This document shows, piece after piece, positions 17,461-26,570 of a DNA stretch of 64,000 nt. The notes below the pieces were generated by a model. That model had not been told where the DNA came from. It did no database searches and saw nothing but the letters and a program-made list of their open reading frames with translations. The stretch is from Campylobacter concisus. GTDB taxonomy: Bacteria; Campylobacterota; Campylobacteria; Campylobacterales; Campylobacteraceae. A program made the position numbers and the translations under genes. The stretch is from contig NZ_CP060707.1 of assembly GCF_003048675.2 (NCBI RefSeq), positions 558,001 to 622,000 of the forward strand. Reading direction: 5' to 3'. The stretch's first letter is position 1. Every line of letters begins with the position of its first letter.

Positions 17461-19542
17461 ATGGATGAGTTTTTAAAACAGGCTTGGCGTGCAAATAAAA
17501 TTTATACAAATGCTGCTGCTAGCGTGCCATTTTACCCAGATCTGCTAGCTCTTCTTCTAGTTTGCGACGAGAAAAATTTAGATCAGTTTATGGCGCTTGA
17601 TGAGTTTAGAGCGGTGCTAAAAAGGCTTAAGGTTGAGCTAGATATATTTAGCATACAAAGTGCGCAGCTTGCGACTCTTAAGGCACTAAATGAGGCTAAA
17701 ATTTCAAGCGATGAGATAGTAAAATATCTAGAAATATTGCGTGATGAAAAGATCATAGATGATGAGAAATTTGGCTTTTTAGAAAAGATCATAAGCAAAA
17801 ACAAAGGGACTAATGAGGCTAAAATTTCTCATATAAAGCCAAAAGATCACTTCCATAAAAACCTAGACTTTTTAAATGAGATAAACAAAAAAGCAAGCTT
17901 GTTTGATAATGAAAAAACATTTTTAGAGGCGCTTGTGGCAGCCAAAAAAAGATCAAACGAAACGCTTTTTAACATAGCTGCAAGCGGCGTCATAAACTCT
18001 GGCAAATCAACCCTTTTAAACGCCCTTTTAAACAAATCCGTCCTTGGTGCTTCAAACGTGCCAGAAACGATAAATTTAACCATTTTAAAATACTCCAAAG
18101 ATAGCTTTGCAAGGGTAAATTTTTACACCTTAGATGAGCTTTTAGCACTTGGTATACCAAGCGAAAATTTGCCAAGCAAAAGCGTAGATATCGGCATAGA
18201 TGAGATAAAAAACTACACCTCTTCAAGCTCAAAAACAGCAAATCTCGTAAAAAGCGTCGAGCTTTATGACGACTTGGAGCTTTTAAAGGACAACGTCTGC
18301 ATCATAGACACGCCAGGTATCGATGATGCGGTGATTTTAAGAGAGCAGATCACTACAAATTTTATGAAAAAGTGCGACCTTTTAGCCCACCTAATGAACG
18401 CCTCACAAAGTGCCACGCAAAAGGACGCGCTATTTTTGAAAAAATGTCTTGAAAACTCGCATATCGTAAGGCTTGCCGTGGTGCTAACTCACGCTGATGA
18501 GCTAAGTGCCAAAGAGCTAAACGAGACGCTAAACTACACTAAAAAAGCGATCGGCGAGCAGATAAATGGCGTGGAGATTGATTATTTTGCGCTTAGTGCA
18601 AAAAGCTACTTAGAAGGCGCTGCAAATAGCGGTGTAGAGGAGTTTAAAGACTATCTTTACGAGGTGCTCTTTGGCAAAAACTCTAAAAAATCAGCCCTTA
18701 TCTTAAGCTCGTATCAAAAGGAGCTAAAAAATATCCTAAATAACAAGCTTGAAGCTACTAAGGCTGAAATTTTGTCGCTCAAAGCTTATGAGGTGGAGCT
18801 TAAAAAGCTTCAAAATGAGCAGGCAAGCGTTAAAAACGCACTTAGTGAAAATTTCTCTAAACTTGAAAGTCTAACTCAAAATGAGCTTGCAAAGCTTGAA
18901 AGCAGCAACACCAAAAATATCTATAAAATGGGGCTTGAGACGCTTTTACAAAACCTAAACGACAAGGTAAAAAGCGAGATAGCCTACTGTAAAAGCAAAA
19001 AGCAAAGCTTAAATTTAGAGCGACTAGAGCAGATCGCAAAAACGACGCTTCGTGACGGTGTGATGGCACTTATGAGAGAGGCTAGAAACGAAACTTTAGT
19101 GCAAACAAGATCGTGCGAGCAAAATATCGCTTTAAATTTTGATGATTATGTGATGAGTAAAGATGAGGTTTTTAACATCAATGACTTTTTAGAGCAAATG
19201 GGCGTAAAGCTTGAATTTAAGGAGCTTTTAGCTGCATTTAGAGCGAAAATTTCAAGTGATGCAAGTGAAGCACTTTTAGGCTTAAAAGAGGGCTTGCTAA
19301 AAGATAAAAATATCTCCCAATTTTGTGAAATTTTAACTGATCATGAAAAAAATCGCCTTTTATACCTCATAAAAACCTATGAAAGCGCTCAAAAAGCCAC
19401 GCTTGATAAGAGGCTAAAAGAGCTAGATCATGAGCTAGAAAAGCTTAGCTCGCAAAATCAAAACTCACTTTTAAAACTAAAAGAGCAAAACGCCTTGCAA
19501 GATGAAATTTGCTCGCTTTTAGGGGAGCTAGAAAATGTTTAA
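17461..19542 (+). CDS. Bacterial dynamin-like GTPase, partner 1 (DLP1-like)
   Basis: Large GTPase (693 aa) of the bacterial dynamin-like family that remodels or tethers membranes. An N-terminal helical region (residues 1-170) precedes the GTPase domain: P-loop GVINSGKS at 176-183, DTPGID as G3, and LTHADE as the G4-like segment. Long coiled-coil stretches follow from about 420. C. jejuni Cj0411/Cj0412 form a two-gene DLP pair whose products assemble as a heterotetramer; size and order here agree (from memory). The stop overlaps the next gene by 8 bp, consistent with a fixed ratio of the two proteins. It could act in lipid or outer-membrane maintenance, but no role can be proved from sequence. 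Confidence 0.88.
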   Translation: MDEFLKQAWRANKIYTNAAASVPFYPDLLALLLVCDEKNLDQFMALDEFRAVLKRLKVELDIFSIQSAQLATLKALNEAKISSDEIVKYLEILRDEKIIDDEKFGFLEKIISKNKGTNEAKISHIKPKDHFHKNLDFLNEINKKASLFDNEKTFLEALVAAKKRSNETLFNIAASGVINSGKSTLLNALLNKSVLGASNVPETINLTILKYSKDSFARVNFYTLDELLALGIPSENLPSKSVDIGIDEIKNYTSSSSKTANLVKSVELYDDLELLKDNVCIIDTPGIDDAVILREQITTNFMKKCDLLAHLMNASQSATQKDALFLKKCLENSHIVRLAVVLTHADELSAKELNETLNYTKKAIGEQINGVEIDYFALSAKSYLEGAANSGVEEFKDYLYEVLFGKNSKKSALILSSYQKELKNILNNKLEATKAEILSLKAYEVELKKLQNEQASVKNALSENFSKLESLTQNELAKLESSNTKNIYKMGLETLLQNLNDKVKSEIAYCKSKKQSLNLERLEQIAKTTLRDGVMALMREARNETLVQTRSCEQNIALNFDDYVMSKDEVFNINDFLEQMGVKLEFKELLAAFRAKISSDASEALLGLKEGLLKDKNISQFCEILTDHEKNRLLYLIKTYESAQKATLDKRLKELDHELEKLSSQNQNSLLKLKEQNALQDEICSLLGELENV

Positions 19543-21367
19543 TGAGTTCATAAATGCCTATAAGGCGAGATATTTTAAGGTTTTTACAAGCGACTTTAAG
19601 GGCGAGCTAGCAAGGCTAGTAAATGAGCTAAATGATCCAAGTCTGCACGCAAGCGATGAGATAAAAGAGAGCCTAAATTTACTAATCGACACTCTAAATG
19701 AGCCACCTCTCATCGCCGTCATCGGGCAGTTTTCAAGTGGCAAATCAACATTTTTAAACGCTCTGCTTGGACAAAACATCTTGCCATCAGGTCTAACGCC
19801 TGTCACGGCAAAGGCTGTGCGGCTAAAATTTGCAAAGATGCCGCTTCTTAGCGTGAAATTTACAAATGGCAGCGAGAGCTTGCTAGCTAGCAGCGAGCTT
19901 GCCCAGCTAAACGCCATGAGCGAGCAGATAAAGAGCATGACACTTTACGCGCCAAGTGAAATTTTAAAAGAGGTAAATTTCATCGACACGCCAGGGCTAA
20001 ACTCGCTAAGAGATGCCGACACAAAAGAGACCAAAAACACGCTAAAAAAGGTCTGTGGTGCGATCTGGCTAAGCCTTGCAAATAACGCAGCAAAGGCAAG
20101 CGAGCTTGAAAGTGTAGAAGAAATTTTAAGGACAAACGACCTAAAAGCGCTTTGTTTCATCAACCAAAAGGACAAGCTTAGCAAGGACGAGCTTGAAAGT
20201 TTGCTAAAGCACGCTAGGCAAACTTATGGCGAGCTTTTTGAAGATATCATCGCCATCTCGTCAAAGCAGGCGCTAAATGGCATCACAAATGAAAACAAGG
20301 GCGAGCTAGAAAGCTCAAATTTTGCTAAAGCACTAAGCGCGGTAAAAGAGGCGTTTTTAAACACGAACTTTAAAGAAAATTTCATAAAAGCAAGGGCGAA
20401 AAAGATAGTAAATTTTTTAATCGCTGAGCAAGAAAATCGCCTCAAAGTTTATAACGCAGCTGGTGAAATTTTAGATAAATTTAATGGCACGCTTGAAGAA
20501 AAACTAGAAGCGATAAAAGAGGAGTTTAAGCCTAAAATCGCCCTGCGATATAGCGATATGAGCGAGGCTATAAAGCTTGCAAGCGATGAGGTTTTTAAGC
20601 TACTTAAGCCATTTTCTAGGACAAAATTTAACCCAGTAAAGACGCTTTTAAACAAAGAAATTTATAAGCGTGAGAACTTTGAGATGATAAGCCTTGACAC
20701 GGACGAGGTCTTTTTAAAGCTCATCTATGAAGATATCGTCTTTTCTAAATTTTTTAAACGCTACAAAAAAGATCTAAAAGAGCTTGAAAACGAGATCATA
20801 TCGGCTTTTGATGAGCTTTATAAAAGCTTAGAAGATGAGCTTTTTATTTACAAATCTCGCTATGAGAGTTTTAACCCATTTGATGAGTTTGCCTCAAACT
20901 ACGAGACAAAATCTATAAACACCTACGCTGGCAGAACCTATGAGAACTTCTTAAGAGAGTATGAAAATGCCAAATTTAAGGCGACACAAAAGATATCGCT
21001 CTTTTTTGAAAAGCTTGACGTAAAGGTCGCATCAAACTACGAAAATGCGCTTAAGCTTGCGGTTTATTTTCTAAAGCAAAAGATCGAAAACTCGCTAAAT
21101 TCGCACCTGCAAATGGGCACACCGCTTTACATCCCGAGCGCAAAAGAGGTTTTTGATCGCATGCTAAATGCCTTTAGCCTTTATGAATTTGACGATCTTA
21201 TGTGCTCAAACAACTCGTTTTTAAATAAAACTTTGCTTGATATAAAGACCGAATTTAATGAAATTTACGCCCAAAAAATAGCGATGCTTGAGCGCCTAAA
21301 AGCAAAACCAAAAGAGCAAATTTTAAAGCTAGAAAAACTGCAAGAGAGTTCGGTGATATTAAAGTAA
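19535..21367 (+). CDS. Bacterial dynamin-like GTPase, partner 2 (DLP2-like)
   Basis: Second dynamin-like GTPase (610 aa), without the N-terminal extension of its partner. The P-loop GQFSSGKST is at residues 64-72, G3 is FIDTPGLNSLRD, and the G4-like segment is FINQKDKLSKDE. After the GTPase domain come long helices rich in Lys and Glu. A hydrophobic-aromatic region around residues 390-410 (IYEDIVFSKFFKRYKKDL) could be part of the membrane paddle, but that is a guess. It overlaps the DLP1 gene by 8 bp and shares little sequence with it outside the GTPase motifs, as in the C. jejuni pair. A short gap and a convergent nuclease fragment follow. Confidence 0.88.
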   Translation: MFNEFINAYKARYFKVFTSDFKGELARLVNELNDPSLHASDEIKESLNLLIDTLNEPPLIAVIGQFSSGKSTFLNALLGQNILPSGLTPVTAKAVRLKFAKMPLLSVKFTNGSESLLASSELAQLNAMSEQIKSMTLYAPSEILKEVNFIDTPGLNSLRDADTKETKNTLKKVCGAIWLSLANNAAKASELESVEEILRTNDLKALCFINQKDKLSKDELESLLKHARQTYGELFEDIIAISSKQALNGITNENKGELESSNFAKALSAVKEAFLNTNFKENFIKARAKKIVNFLIAEQENRLKVYNAAGEILDKFNGTLEEKLEAIKEEFKPKIALRYSDMSEAIKLASDEVFKLLKPFSRTKFNPVKTLLNKEIYKRENFEMISLDTDEVFLKLIYEDIVFSKFFKRYKKDLKELENEIISAFDELYKSLEDELFIYKSRYESFNPFDEFASNYETKSINTYAGRTYENFLREYENAKFKATQKISLFFEKLDVKVASNYENALKLAVYFLKQKIENSLNSHLQMGTPLYIPSAKEVFDRMLNAFSLYEFDDLMCSNNSFLNKTLLDIKTEFNEIYAQKIAMLERLKAKPKEQILKLEKLQESSVILK

Positions 21368-21425
21368 AATTTGACTTCAAACTGCACATGTGAGCGCCTT
21401 GCAAATTTTAAATTCGCTAGCATTT

Positions 21426-21803
21426 TTAAAAATTATTTTCATCAAAAAAGTCGGTGTCGATCTTGCAAATTTCATATATCTGACTTGTTTGAACGCCTAC
21501 TTTATACTTTATCATTAGCTCAGCCAGTCTGTCTCCATCTATCAAGACTACGCTAAAGTTTTGACTATCTTTGGCAAACGTTTGGGCCTCTTTTGTAAAT
21601 TTTGCTGTAGTGATAAAGACGCCTTTTTTAGTATTTTTGTTTGAGATAGCGCCGATGAACTGCTGGATCTCTTGCCTGCCTATGTTGCTGCCATCTTTAT
21701 ATCTCTTTGCTTGGATGTAAATTTTAGAAAGTCCTAGCTCATCCATGATGCCATCTATCCCACCTTCTGGACCTTTATTTATAAGTTCAGTCCCATAGTT
21801 CAT
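21426..21803 (-). pseudogene. Mrr-type restriction endonuclease remnant (catalytic part only)
   Basis: 125-aa piece with the Mrr catalytic core: GGIDGIM then KIYIQAKRY (a PD-(D/E)xK variant: D17, Q31, K33), followed by GRQEIQQFIGAI and KKGVFITTAKFT. Full Mrr proteins are about 300 aa with an N-terminal DNA-binding winged helix, which is missing here. A different frame directly upstream reads IDENLSSILEK before a stop; one extra A in the run before the ATG would join it to the Mrr frame. There is no good ribosome site. I read it as the tail of a decayed gene, though a free-standing small nuclease cannot be excluded. Confidence 0.6.
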
Positions 21804-21853
21804 TTTTCTAAAATGCTAGATAAATTTTCATCAATTTTTGTAATCTTAAAAGC

Positions 21854-21859
21854 TATAAT
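21854..21859 (+). promoter_or_regulatory. -10-like element very close to a start codon
   Basis: TATAAT at 21854-21859 lies only 6 bp before the ATG at 21866, with AAAAGC upstream. If used, transcription would begin at or next to the start codon, giving a leaderless message. Confidence 0.35.
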
Positions 21860-21865
21860 CACCGC

Positions 21866-22117
21866 ATGAAATACGTAAGCCTAACAGAGTTTTTCTCTGA
21901 AAATATCAACTTATTTATAAACGTAATCGCTTCATTGTTTGCGATATTTTTTTGCTTTAGTGTTGGCTTTGGTCTTTTGTTTTTTATTACCTTGCCGCTT
22001 GGCTATATAATGGGCATAGTCTTGTCGTTTCCGCTTTTAATATTTATCTTTTTCTTATTTGCAACGCTAGACATTTGTATCTGCATCTTGGTGTCTGTTT
22101 GCAGAGTTTTTAAATAA
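21866..22117 (+). CDS. Small hypothetical membrane protein, 83 aa
   Basis: The protein has two or three hydrophobic helices (from about residue 14 to the end), including LFINVIASLFAIFFCFSVGF and ICICILVSVCRVF, and a short charged tail. No family is recognised. No ribosome site is seen; a TATAAT box lies 6 bp upstream. It is divergent from the Mrr remnant and convergent with frdB, with a bidirectional hairpin after its stop. The hydrophobicity is strong enough to support a real product, but evidence is modest. Confidence 0.5.
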   Translation: MKYVSLTEFFSENINLFINVIASLFAIFFCFSVGFGLLFFITLPLGYIMGIVLSFPLLIFIFFLFATLDICICILVSVCRVFK

Positions 22118-22121
22118 ATTT

Positions 22122-22142
22122 GGGGCTTTTTACAGCCCCTTT
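22122..22142. terminator. Bidirectional terminator between the small membrane protein gene and frdB
   Basis: Stem GGGGCT (22122-22127) / AGCCCC (22134-22139) with loop TTTTAC. It is followed by TTT on the plus strand and AAATTT on the minus strand. It lies between two convergent stops. Confidence 0.6.
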
Positions 22143-22143
22143 G

Positions 22144-22863
22144 CTACTTTATAGCAGCCATTTTTCTACGCATATAAGCTATGCGGCTTTGAAGTGGTAA
22201 GTGTTTTGGGCAGTTGTCTTCGCAACCAAGCAAAGTCATACAACCGAATACGCCATCATCATCGCCTATTAACTCGTAAAAGTCCTCGTCAGTTCTTTTA
22301 TCAAGTGCGTCTATCTTAAATCTAGCAACCCTGTTTAGACCAACAGCGCCGATGAAATCAGGTCTCATGATAGCTGTTCCGCAAGATGCGACGCAAATTC
22401 CGCACTCTATACAGCGATCAAGCTCGAAAACTTCTTGAGCGACTTCTGGCTCAACTTTCTCTTCAAGCTTAGAGATATCTGTCTCATGATCTGTGTGTAT
22501 CCAGCTCTCGACTCGCTTACTCATAGCGTTCATCCAGTTACCAGTATCTACGCTTAGATCTTTTAGTAGTTTAAAGACTGGCAAAGGCATAAGCTCTATG
22601 ACACCGCTTTCAAAGTCTTTTGTTAAGGTTCTGCAAGCTAGGCTTGGCTTGCCATTTACTAGCATGCCACAACTACCGCAAATTCCCGCACGACAAACGA
22701 AGTCAAAGCTGAGATCTGGATCAAATTTCTCACGAATTTGATTTAACGCGATAAATAGCGTCATACCATCAGTCTCTTCAAGCTCATAAGTCGCAAAATG
22801 AGGCTTTGAAACTTTGCTTAAAGGATTGTATTTAAAAGCTTTTATGGTTATTTTTCTACTCAT
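22144..22863 (-). CDS. frdB: Fumarate reductase iron-sulfur subunit
   Basis: Electron-transfer subunit of menaquinol:fumarate reductase (239 aa), on the cytoplasmic side of the membrane. Cys sets for three clusters are visible: [12 protein letters not shown] with a later LAC for [2Fe-2S], [11 protein letters not shown] for [4Fe-4S], and [16 protein letters not shown] for [3Fe-4S]. The start overlaps the frdA stop by 8 bp. It is the last gene of frdCAB, a gene order of the Wolinella/Campylobacter type, and is followed by a bidirectional terminator. Confidence 0.96.
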   Translation of the reverse strand: MSRKITIKAFKYNPLSKVSKPHFATYELEETDGMTLFIALNQIREKFDPDLSFDFVCRAGICGSCGMLVNGKPSLACRTLTKDFESGVIELMPLPVFKLLKDLSVDTGNWMNAMSKRVESWIHTDHETDISKLEEKVEPEVAQEVFELDRCIECGICVASCGTAIMRPDFIGAVGLNRVARFKIDALDKRTDEDFYELIGDDDGVFGCMTLLGCEDNCPKHLPLQSRIAYMRRKMAAIK

Positions 22864-24874
22864 TTCCTATACCTGCTCTTTCATTTGGTGCTTTATATTT
22901 TGGTTGAAGGTCATAGTGCATCAAAGCCTCTTGAATTTCTTGTCTGCTCTTGCCTTCTGCTTGCATTTTCTCGCGAATTTCATCGACCTCTTTTTGACGG
23001 ATAGCACTGTTTGGATGCTCGATGATATTTCCTTTTGCACCATAACCTCTAAATGCTGGCGGCATCTCCATCTTCATGATATCAAGTGGCTCATAAGTGA
23101 TAGTTGGCAGAGTGTCGCCTTCTTTCCAGCTTGTAAGCGTTCTGTTTAGCCAGTTGAGGTCATCTCTTTTTGGATAGTCTTCACGGCAGTGAGCACCACG
23201 GCTCTCTGTTCTATCAAGCGCACCTTTCGCGATACAAAGCGCTAGTTTTAGCATCTTTGGCACGCGGTAAGCCTCTTCAAGCTCTGGGTTGCCAAATAGT
23301 GCTTTGTTGCTTACTTTTACATCAAGTGACTCTTTATAAAGTGCTTCAAGCTCTTTAACAGCAAGCTCTAGACCTTTGCCTGTTCTAAATATCGCAACGT
23401 GCTCCCACATTACCTCTTTCATCTTGTTTTTGATATCGAAGACGTTAAATTTACCCTCTTTTGTAACGAGGCTATTTAGATAGTCTTCTTGTTTTTTAAC
23501 AAATTTCTCGATATCAGCTGTGTTTATCTCGATCTCGTGGCTAGCACAATAATCTGCAAAATAATCACCAACGATCATACCAGCGACAACTGTCTCAGAA
23601 ACTGAGTTACCACCAAGGCGGTTAAAGCCGTGCATATCCCAGCAAGCAGCCTCACCAGCGCTAAATAGACCTGCTAGTGTTGGGCTCTCGCCAGTTGGTT
23701 TTGTCTTGATGCCGCCCATTGAGTAGTGCTGCATAGGTAGGATCGGTGCCCAGCCTTTGCCACGCTGATGTCCTGTCTCGTCAGTATATACTTCAGTGTC
23801 AGCAGGATCGATGCCGTTAAAAATTTCGCAAATTTCTTGAACGTCACGTAAATTTTTCTCAATGTGCTCGCGTCCAAGGATAGAGATATCAAGCCAAACG
23901 TGATAGCCATAAGGGCTAGGTACGCCTTTGCCTGCACGGATGTGCTCCATGATACGGCGGCTAACGACGTCACGGCTAGCTAGCTCTTTTTTCTCTGGTT
24001 CATAATCAGGCATAAAGCGGTATCCATCAACGTCACGTAAAATTCCGCCATCACCACGGCAACCTTCTGTTAAAAGAATACCAGATGGGACGATCGGAGT
24101 TGGGTGAAACTGAACAGCTTCCATGTTGCCAAGCTGAGCTACGCCAGTCTCAAGTGCGATCGCAGCGCCGATACCTTCACAAACAACAGCGTTTGTAGTG
24201 TGTTTATAAACTCTACCATAACCGCCAGTTGCTATAAGTGTGCCTTTTGAAACATAAGCTGTGATCTCGCCATTTACCAGGTCACGAACGATCGCGCCGT
24301 AACAGCGGTTATTTTGGTGTATCAAGGCGATCGCCTCTTTGCGGTCGTGAATTTCTACATTGTGTTTAAGCGCTTCGTTTGCAACAGCAAAAAGCATGGT
24401 GTGACCAGTTGCGTCAGCTGTGTAGCAAGTTCTCCATTTTTTTGTACCACCAAAGTCACGTGAATGGATAAGGCCATGAACCTCTTCTTTTTCAACGATA
24501 GTTGTTTTTTGAGCGTTGATGATAGCGCTTCTTTCGCCTTTTGTGATCCTAGTCCAAGGCACGCCCCAAGCTGCAAGCTCACGGATAGCTTTTGGAGCAG
24601 TTTGACAAAACATACGTGCAACTTGTTGATCACAACCCCAGTCGCTACCTTTTACCGTATCAGCAAAGTGTACATCTTCGTTATCACCTTCACTCATTTT
24701 AGAGTTACCAAGGCTTGCTTGCATGCCGCCTTGCGCAGCAGCAGAGTGAGAGCGTTTTACAGGGATGAGGCTCAAAACTACGGTGCTTAAGCCCTTTTCT
24801 CCAGCAGCCACAGCAGCTCTAAGACCAGCTAGACCGCCACCAATTACCAATGCGTCATAATATTTTACATTCAT
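22856..24874 (-). CDS. frdA: Fumarate reductase flavoprotein subunit
   Basis: Catalytic subunit (672 aa) that reduces fumarate to succinate using covalent FAD. The dinucleotide motif [18 protein letters not shown] is at residues 8-25. The His for the flavin link is in [16 protein letters not shown] (residues ~42-57). Active-site segments include [18 protein letters not shown] and [16 protein letters not shown], and [11 protein letters not shown] near the end. It lies between frdC and frdB; the gap to frdC is 14 bp and the overlap with frdB 8 bp. In Campylobacter this enzyme also serves as the main succinate dehydrogenase in some species. Confidence 0.97.
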   Translation of the reverse strand: MNVKYYDALVIGGGLAGLRAAVAAGEKGLSTVVLSLIPVKRSHSAAAQGGMQASLGNSKMSEGDNEDVHFADTVKGSDWGCDQQVARMFCQTAPKAIRELAAWGVPWTRITKGERSAIINAQKTTIVEKEEVHGLIHSRDFGGTKKWRTCYTADATGHTMLFAVANEALKHNVEIHDRKEAIALIHQNNRCYGAIVRDLVNGEITAYVSKGTLIATGGYGRVYKHTTNAVVCEGIGAAIALETGVAQLGNMEAVQFHPTPIVPSGILLTEGCRGDGGILRDVDGYRFMPDYEPEKKELASRDVVSRRIMEHIRAGKGVPSPYGYHVWLDISILGREHIEKNLRDVQEICEIFNGIDPADTEVYTDETGHQRGKGWAPILPMQHYSMGGIKTKPTGESPTLAGLFSAGEAACWDMHGFNRLGGNSVSETVVAGMIVGDYFADYCASHEIEINTADIEKFVKKQEDYLNSLVTKEGKFNVFDIKNKMKEVMWEHVAIFRTGKGLELAVKELEALYKESLDVKVSNKALFGNPELEEAYRVPKMLKLALCIAKGALDRTESRGAHCREDYPKRDDLNWLNRTLTSWKEGDTLPTITYEPLDIMKMEMPPAFRGYGAKGNIIEHPNSAIRQKEVDEIREKMQAEGKSRQEIQEALMHYDLQPKYKAPNERAGIGNE

Positions 24875-24888
24875 CTTCTAGCTCCTTT

Positions 24889-25587
24889 TTAATGGCTGAT
24901 CCACACGAAATCGGCGATTAGCGCAATCACAGCAAGTATGCCATAAATGACAAATACAACTGTCTTTGCCTTATTTCTTTTGGCAAGCATTTCGTGTTTG
25001 TTTGCGCCATCAATACTTACCCACTTGACATATAAGCGGTACATGCCAACGCCAGCGTGAACAACCATGAAAACAAGTAGTGCGAAGTAGAAAATTTCTA
25101 GTTTGTGAAACGCAGCAGCTGACTTATCAGCTGTGATGTGACCACCAAAGATGATGTCGATTATGTGGGCGCTTGCTGCAAAAAATAGAGCAAAGCCTGT
25201 TAAAAACTGGAACCACCAAAGTGTGGTATCAAGGTGCTTCATGCGGTCTTTATGGCCTCTAAACATTAAATATTGTCTGTAATTTGCAGGAAATTTTCTC
25301 ATGGCCAAGAAGGCGTGAGTAACAAAAACTACAAAGATAACAGCAGCTATAACATTTGTGATCCACCAAGTAGCCTCACCAAATAAAAATTTAGCCTCTG
25401 CAAATCCTACGACAGCGTTAAATGCGTCTTTGCCAAGTAGTATAGTAGAAGTAAAAACCATATGGCACAATATGAAACAGGCTAGAATAAATCCTGTAAT
25501 ACTTTGCCATCTATCCCAAGCGGCTGGAGTGCGGCTTTTTTTGCCGTCCGACCGTTTCCCCAAAAAACCTTCTATAAGCCCGGTCAT
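24889..25587 (-). CDS. frdC: Fumarate reductase dihaem cytochrome b subunit
   Basis: Membrane anchor (232 aa) of the Wolinella-type fumarate reductase, with five transmembrane helices and two haem b groups that take electrons from menaquinol. It begins MTGLIEGFLGKRSDGKKSRTP, and helices include the segment FILACFILCHMVFTSTILLG with a haem-ligand His. Other conserved His are in FVVFVTHAFLAMRKFP, in ASAHIIDIIFG and in MVVHAGVGMYRLYVKW. This one-gene anchor distinguishes it from the FrdCD type of E. coli. It is the first gene of frdCAB. A small inverted repeat lies 57-83 bp upstream of the start. Confidence 0.95.
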   Translation of the reverse strand: MTGLIEGFLGKRSDGKKSRTPAAWDRWQSITGFILACFILCHMVFTSTILLGKDAFNAVVGFAEAKFLFGEATWWITNVIAAVIFVVFVTHAFLAMRKFPANYRQYLMFRGHKDRMKHLDTTLWWFQFLTGFALFFAASAHIIDIIFGGHITADKSAAAFHKLEIFYFALLVFMVVHAGVGMYRLYVKWVSIDGANKHEMLAKRNKAKTVVFVIYGILAVIALIADFVWISH

Positions 25588-25643
25588 GAGCCCTCCTAAG
25601 AAATTTGAAATAAGTTATCATTTCTTAATACTAATTTAAACAT

Positions 25644-25670
25644 TAGCATTAATTGATAAAGCTAATGCTA
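25644..25670 (-). promoter_or_regulatory. Inverted repeat upstream of frdC
   Basis: TAGCATTA (25644-25651) and TAATGCTA (25663-25670) are exact complements, 11 bp apart, in the 119-bp spacer between lgt and frdC. The spacing would suit either an operator for the frd operon or a weak terminator for lgt; the run after it on the minus strand is only TTTAAATT. Confidence 0.4.
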
Positions 25671-25706
25671 TCAGAACTTTACTTTAATAAATTTTAAATA
25701 TTGACA

Positions 25707-26522
25707 TTAAATTTTCGTAAAACTCTTATAAAGTTTAATATAGACAAAAATTCCCAACCCACACATAATAAGTGATAAAATTTGCCCCATCGATAGACCA
25801 AATATAATAAATCCAAGTCCAGAATCAGGCTCTCTGTAAAACTCGCAAATAAATCTTGCAAATGTGTATAAAATGGCATAAAGTGCTATGAGTTCGCCAT
25901 TAAATTTCTTATATTTTCTATATAAAAATAAAATGACAAAAATAACTAAACCTTCTAAGAATGCCTCGTAAAGCTGGCTTGGATGTCTTGGCTGACCAAA
26001 GACGTTTATCGCCCAAGGCACATCTGTGACTCGTCCAAAAAGCTCTTGATTTAAGAAATTTCCTATCCTGCCAAAGGTGTAGCCAAAAGGTATGCAGATG
26101 GCGCAAAGATCAAGTAGCTGCCAAGCGTTTTGCTTATATTTTTTGCAAAATAAAATTGTCGCTAGCAAAAAGCCAACCACGGCGCCGTGATAGCTCATGC
26201 CGCGAATTCCTATAAACTCGCCGTTGTGAATCGGATTAAAAATTTGCCAAGGCTGCGTTAGATAGTAGCTTGCTTCACCTGAATATACTAAAACCCAGCC
26301 AAGTCTAGCGCCTAAAATGACACCTATCTCTACCCAAAAAAAGTAGTTATCCAAAAGCTGATTTGAGATAGGGATATCATCTTTTTTAACGAGATACTTT
26401 GCCATGGCAAGCGCTAAAACAAGGGCTAAAATATACATAAGCCCATACCAATGCACGCTAAAGCCAAAGAGGCTAAAGGCGACTGGGTTAAAGTGGTTAT
26501 AAATGTCGTTCCAAATTTCCAT
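25707..26522 (-). CDS. lgt: Prolipoprotein diacylglyceryl transferase
   Basis: Inner-membrane enzyme that adds diacylglycerol to the lipobox Cys of prelipoproteins, the first step of lipoprotein maturation. The 271-aa protein has about seven helices. The Lgt signatures are present: [15 protein letters not shown] (with the essential His) and [33 protein letters not shown] follows in the usual place. It lies upstream of frdCAB on the same strand, 119 bp away. Upstream of it comes the broken restriction gene. Length and motifs are normal. Confidence 0.96.
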   Translation of the reverse strand: MEIWNDIYNHFNPVAFSLFGFSVHWYGLMYILALVLALAMAKYLVKKDDIPISNQLLDNYFFWVEIGVILGARLGWVLVYSGEASYYLTQPWQIFNPIHNGEFIGIRGMSYHGAVVGFLLATILFCKKYKQNAWQLLDLCAICIPFGYTFGRIGNFLNQELFGRVTDVPWAINVFGQPRHPSQLYEAFLEGLVIFVILFLYRKYKKFNGELIALYAILYTFARFICEFYREPDSGLGFIIFGLSMGQILSLIMCGLGIFVYIKLYKSFTKI

Positions 26523-26570
26523 AAAGTCTCACTTTATTTTTTTATGGATTTTATAATGTAAAGGCTTAAA

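Noticed and set aside
21371-21556. Short rightward ORF after DLP2
   Set aside because: It overlaps the Mrr catalytic core on the other strand, which has clear motifs; no ribosome site.
24355-24790. Overlapping ORFs on both strands within frdA
   Set aside because: They lie in shifted or opposite frames inside a gene whose motifs are intact throughout.
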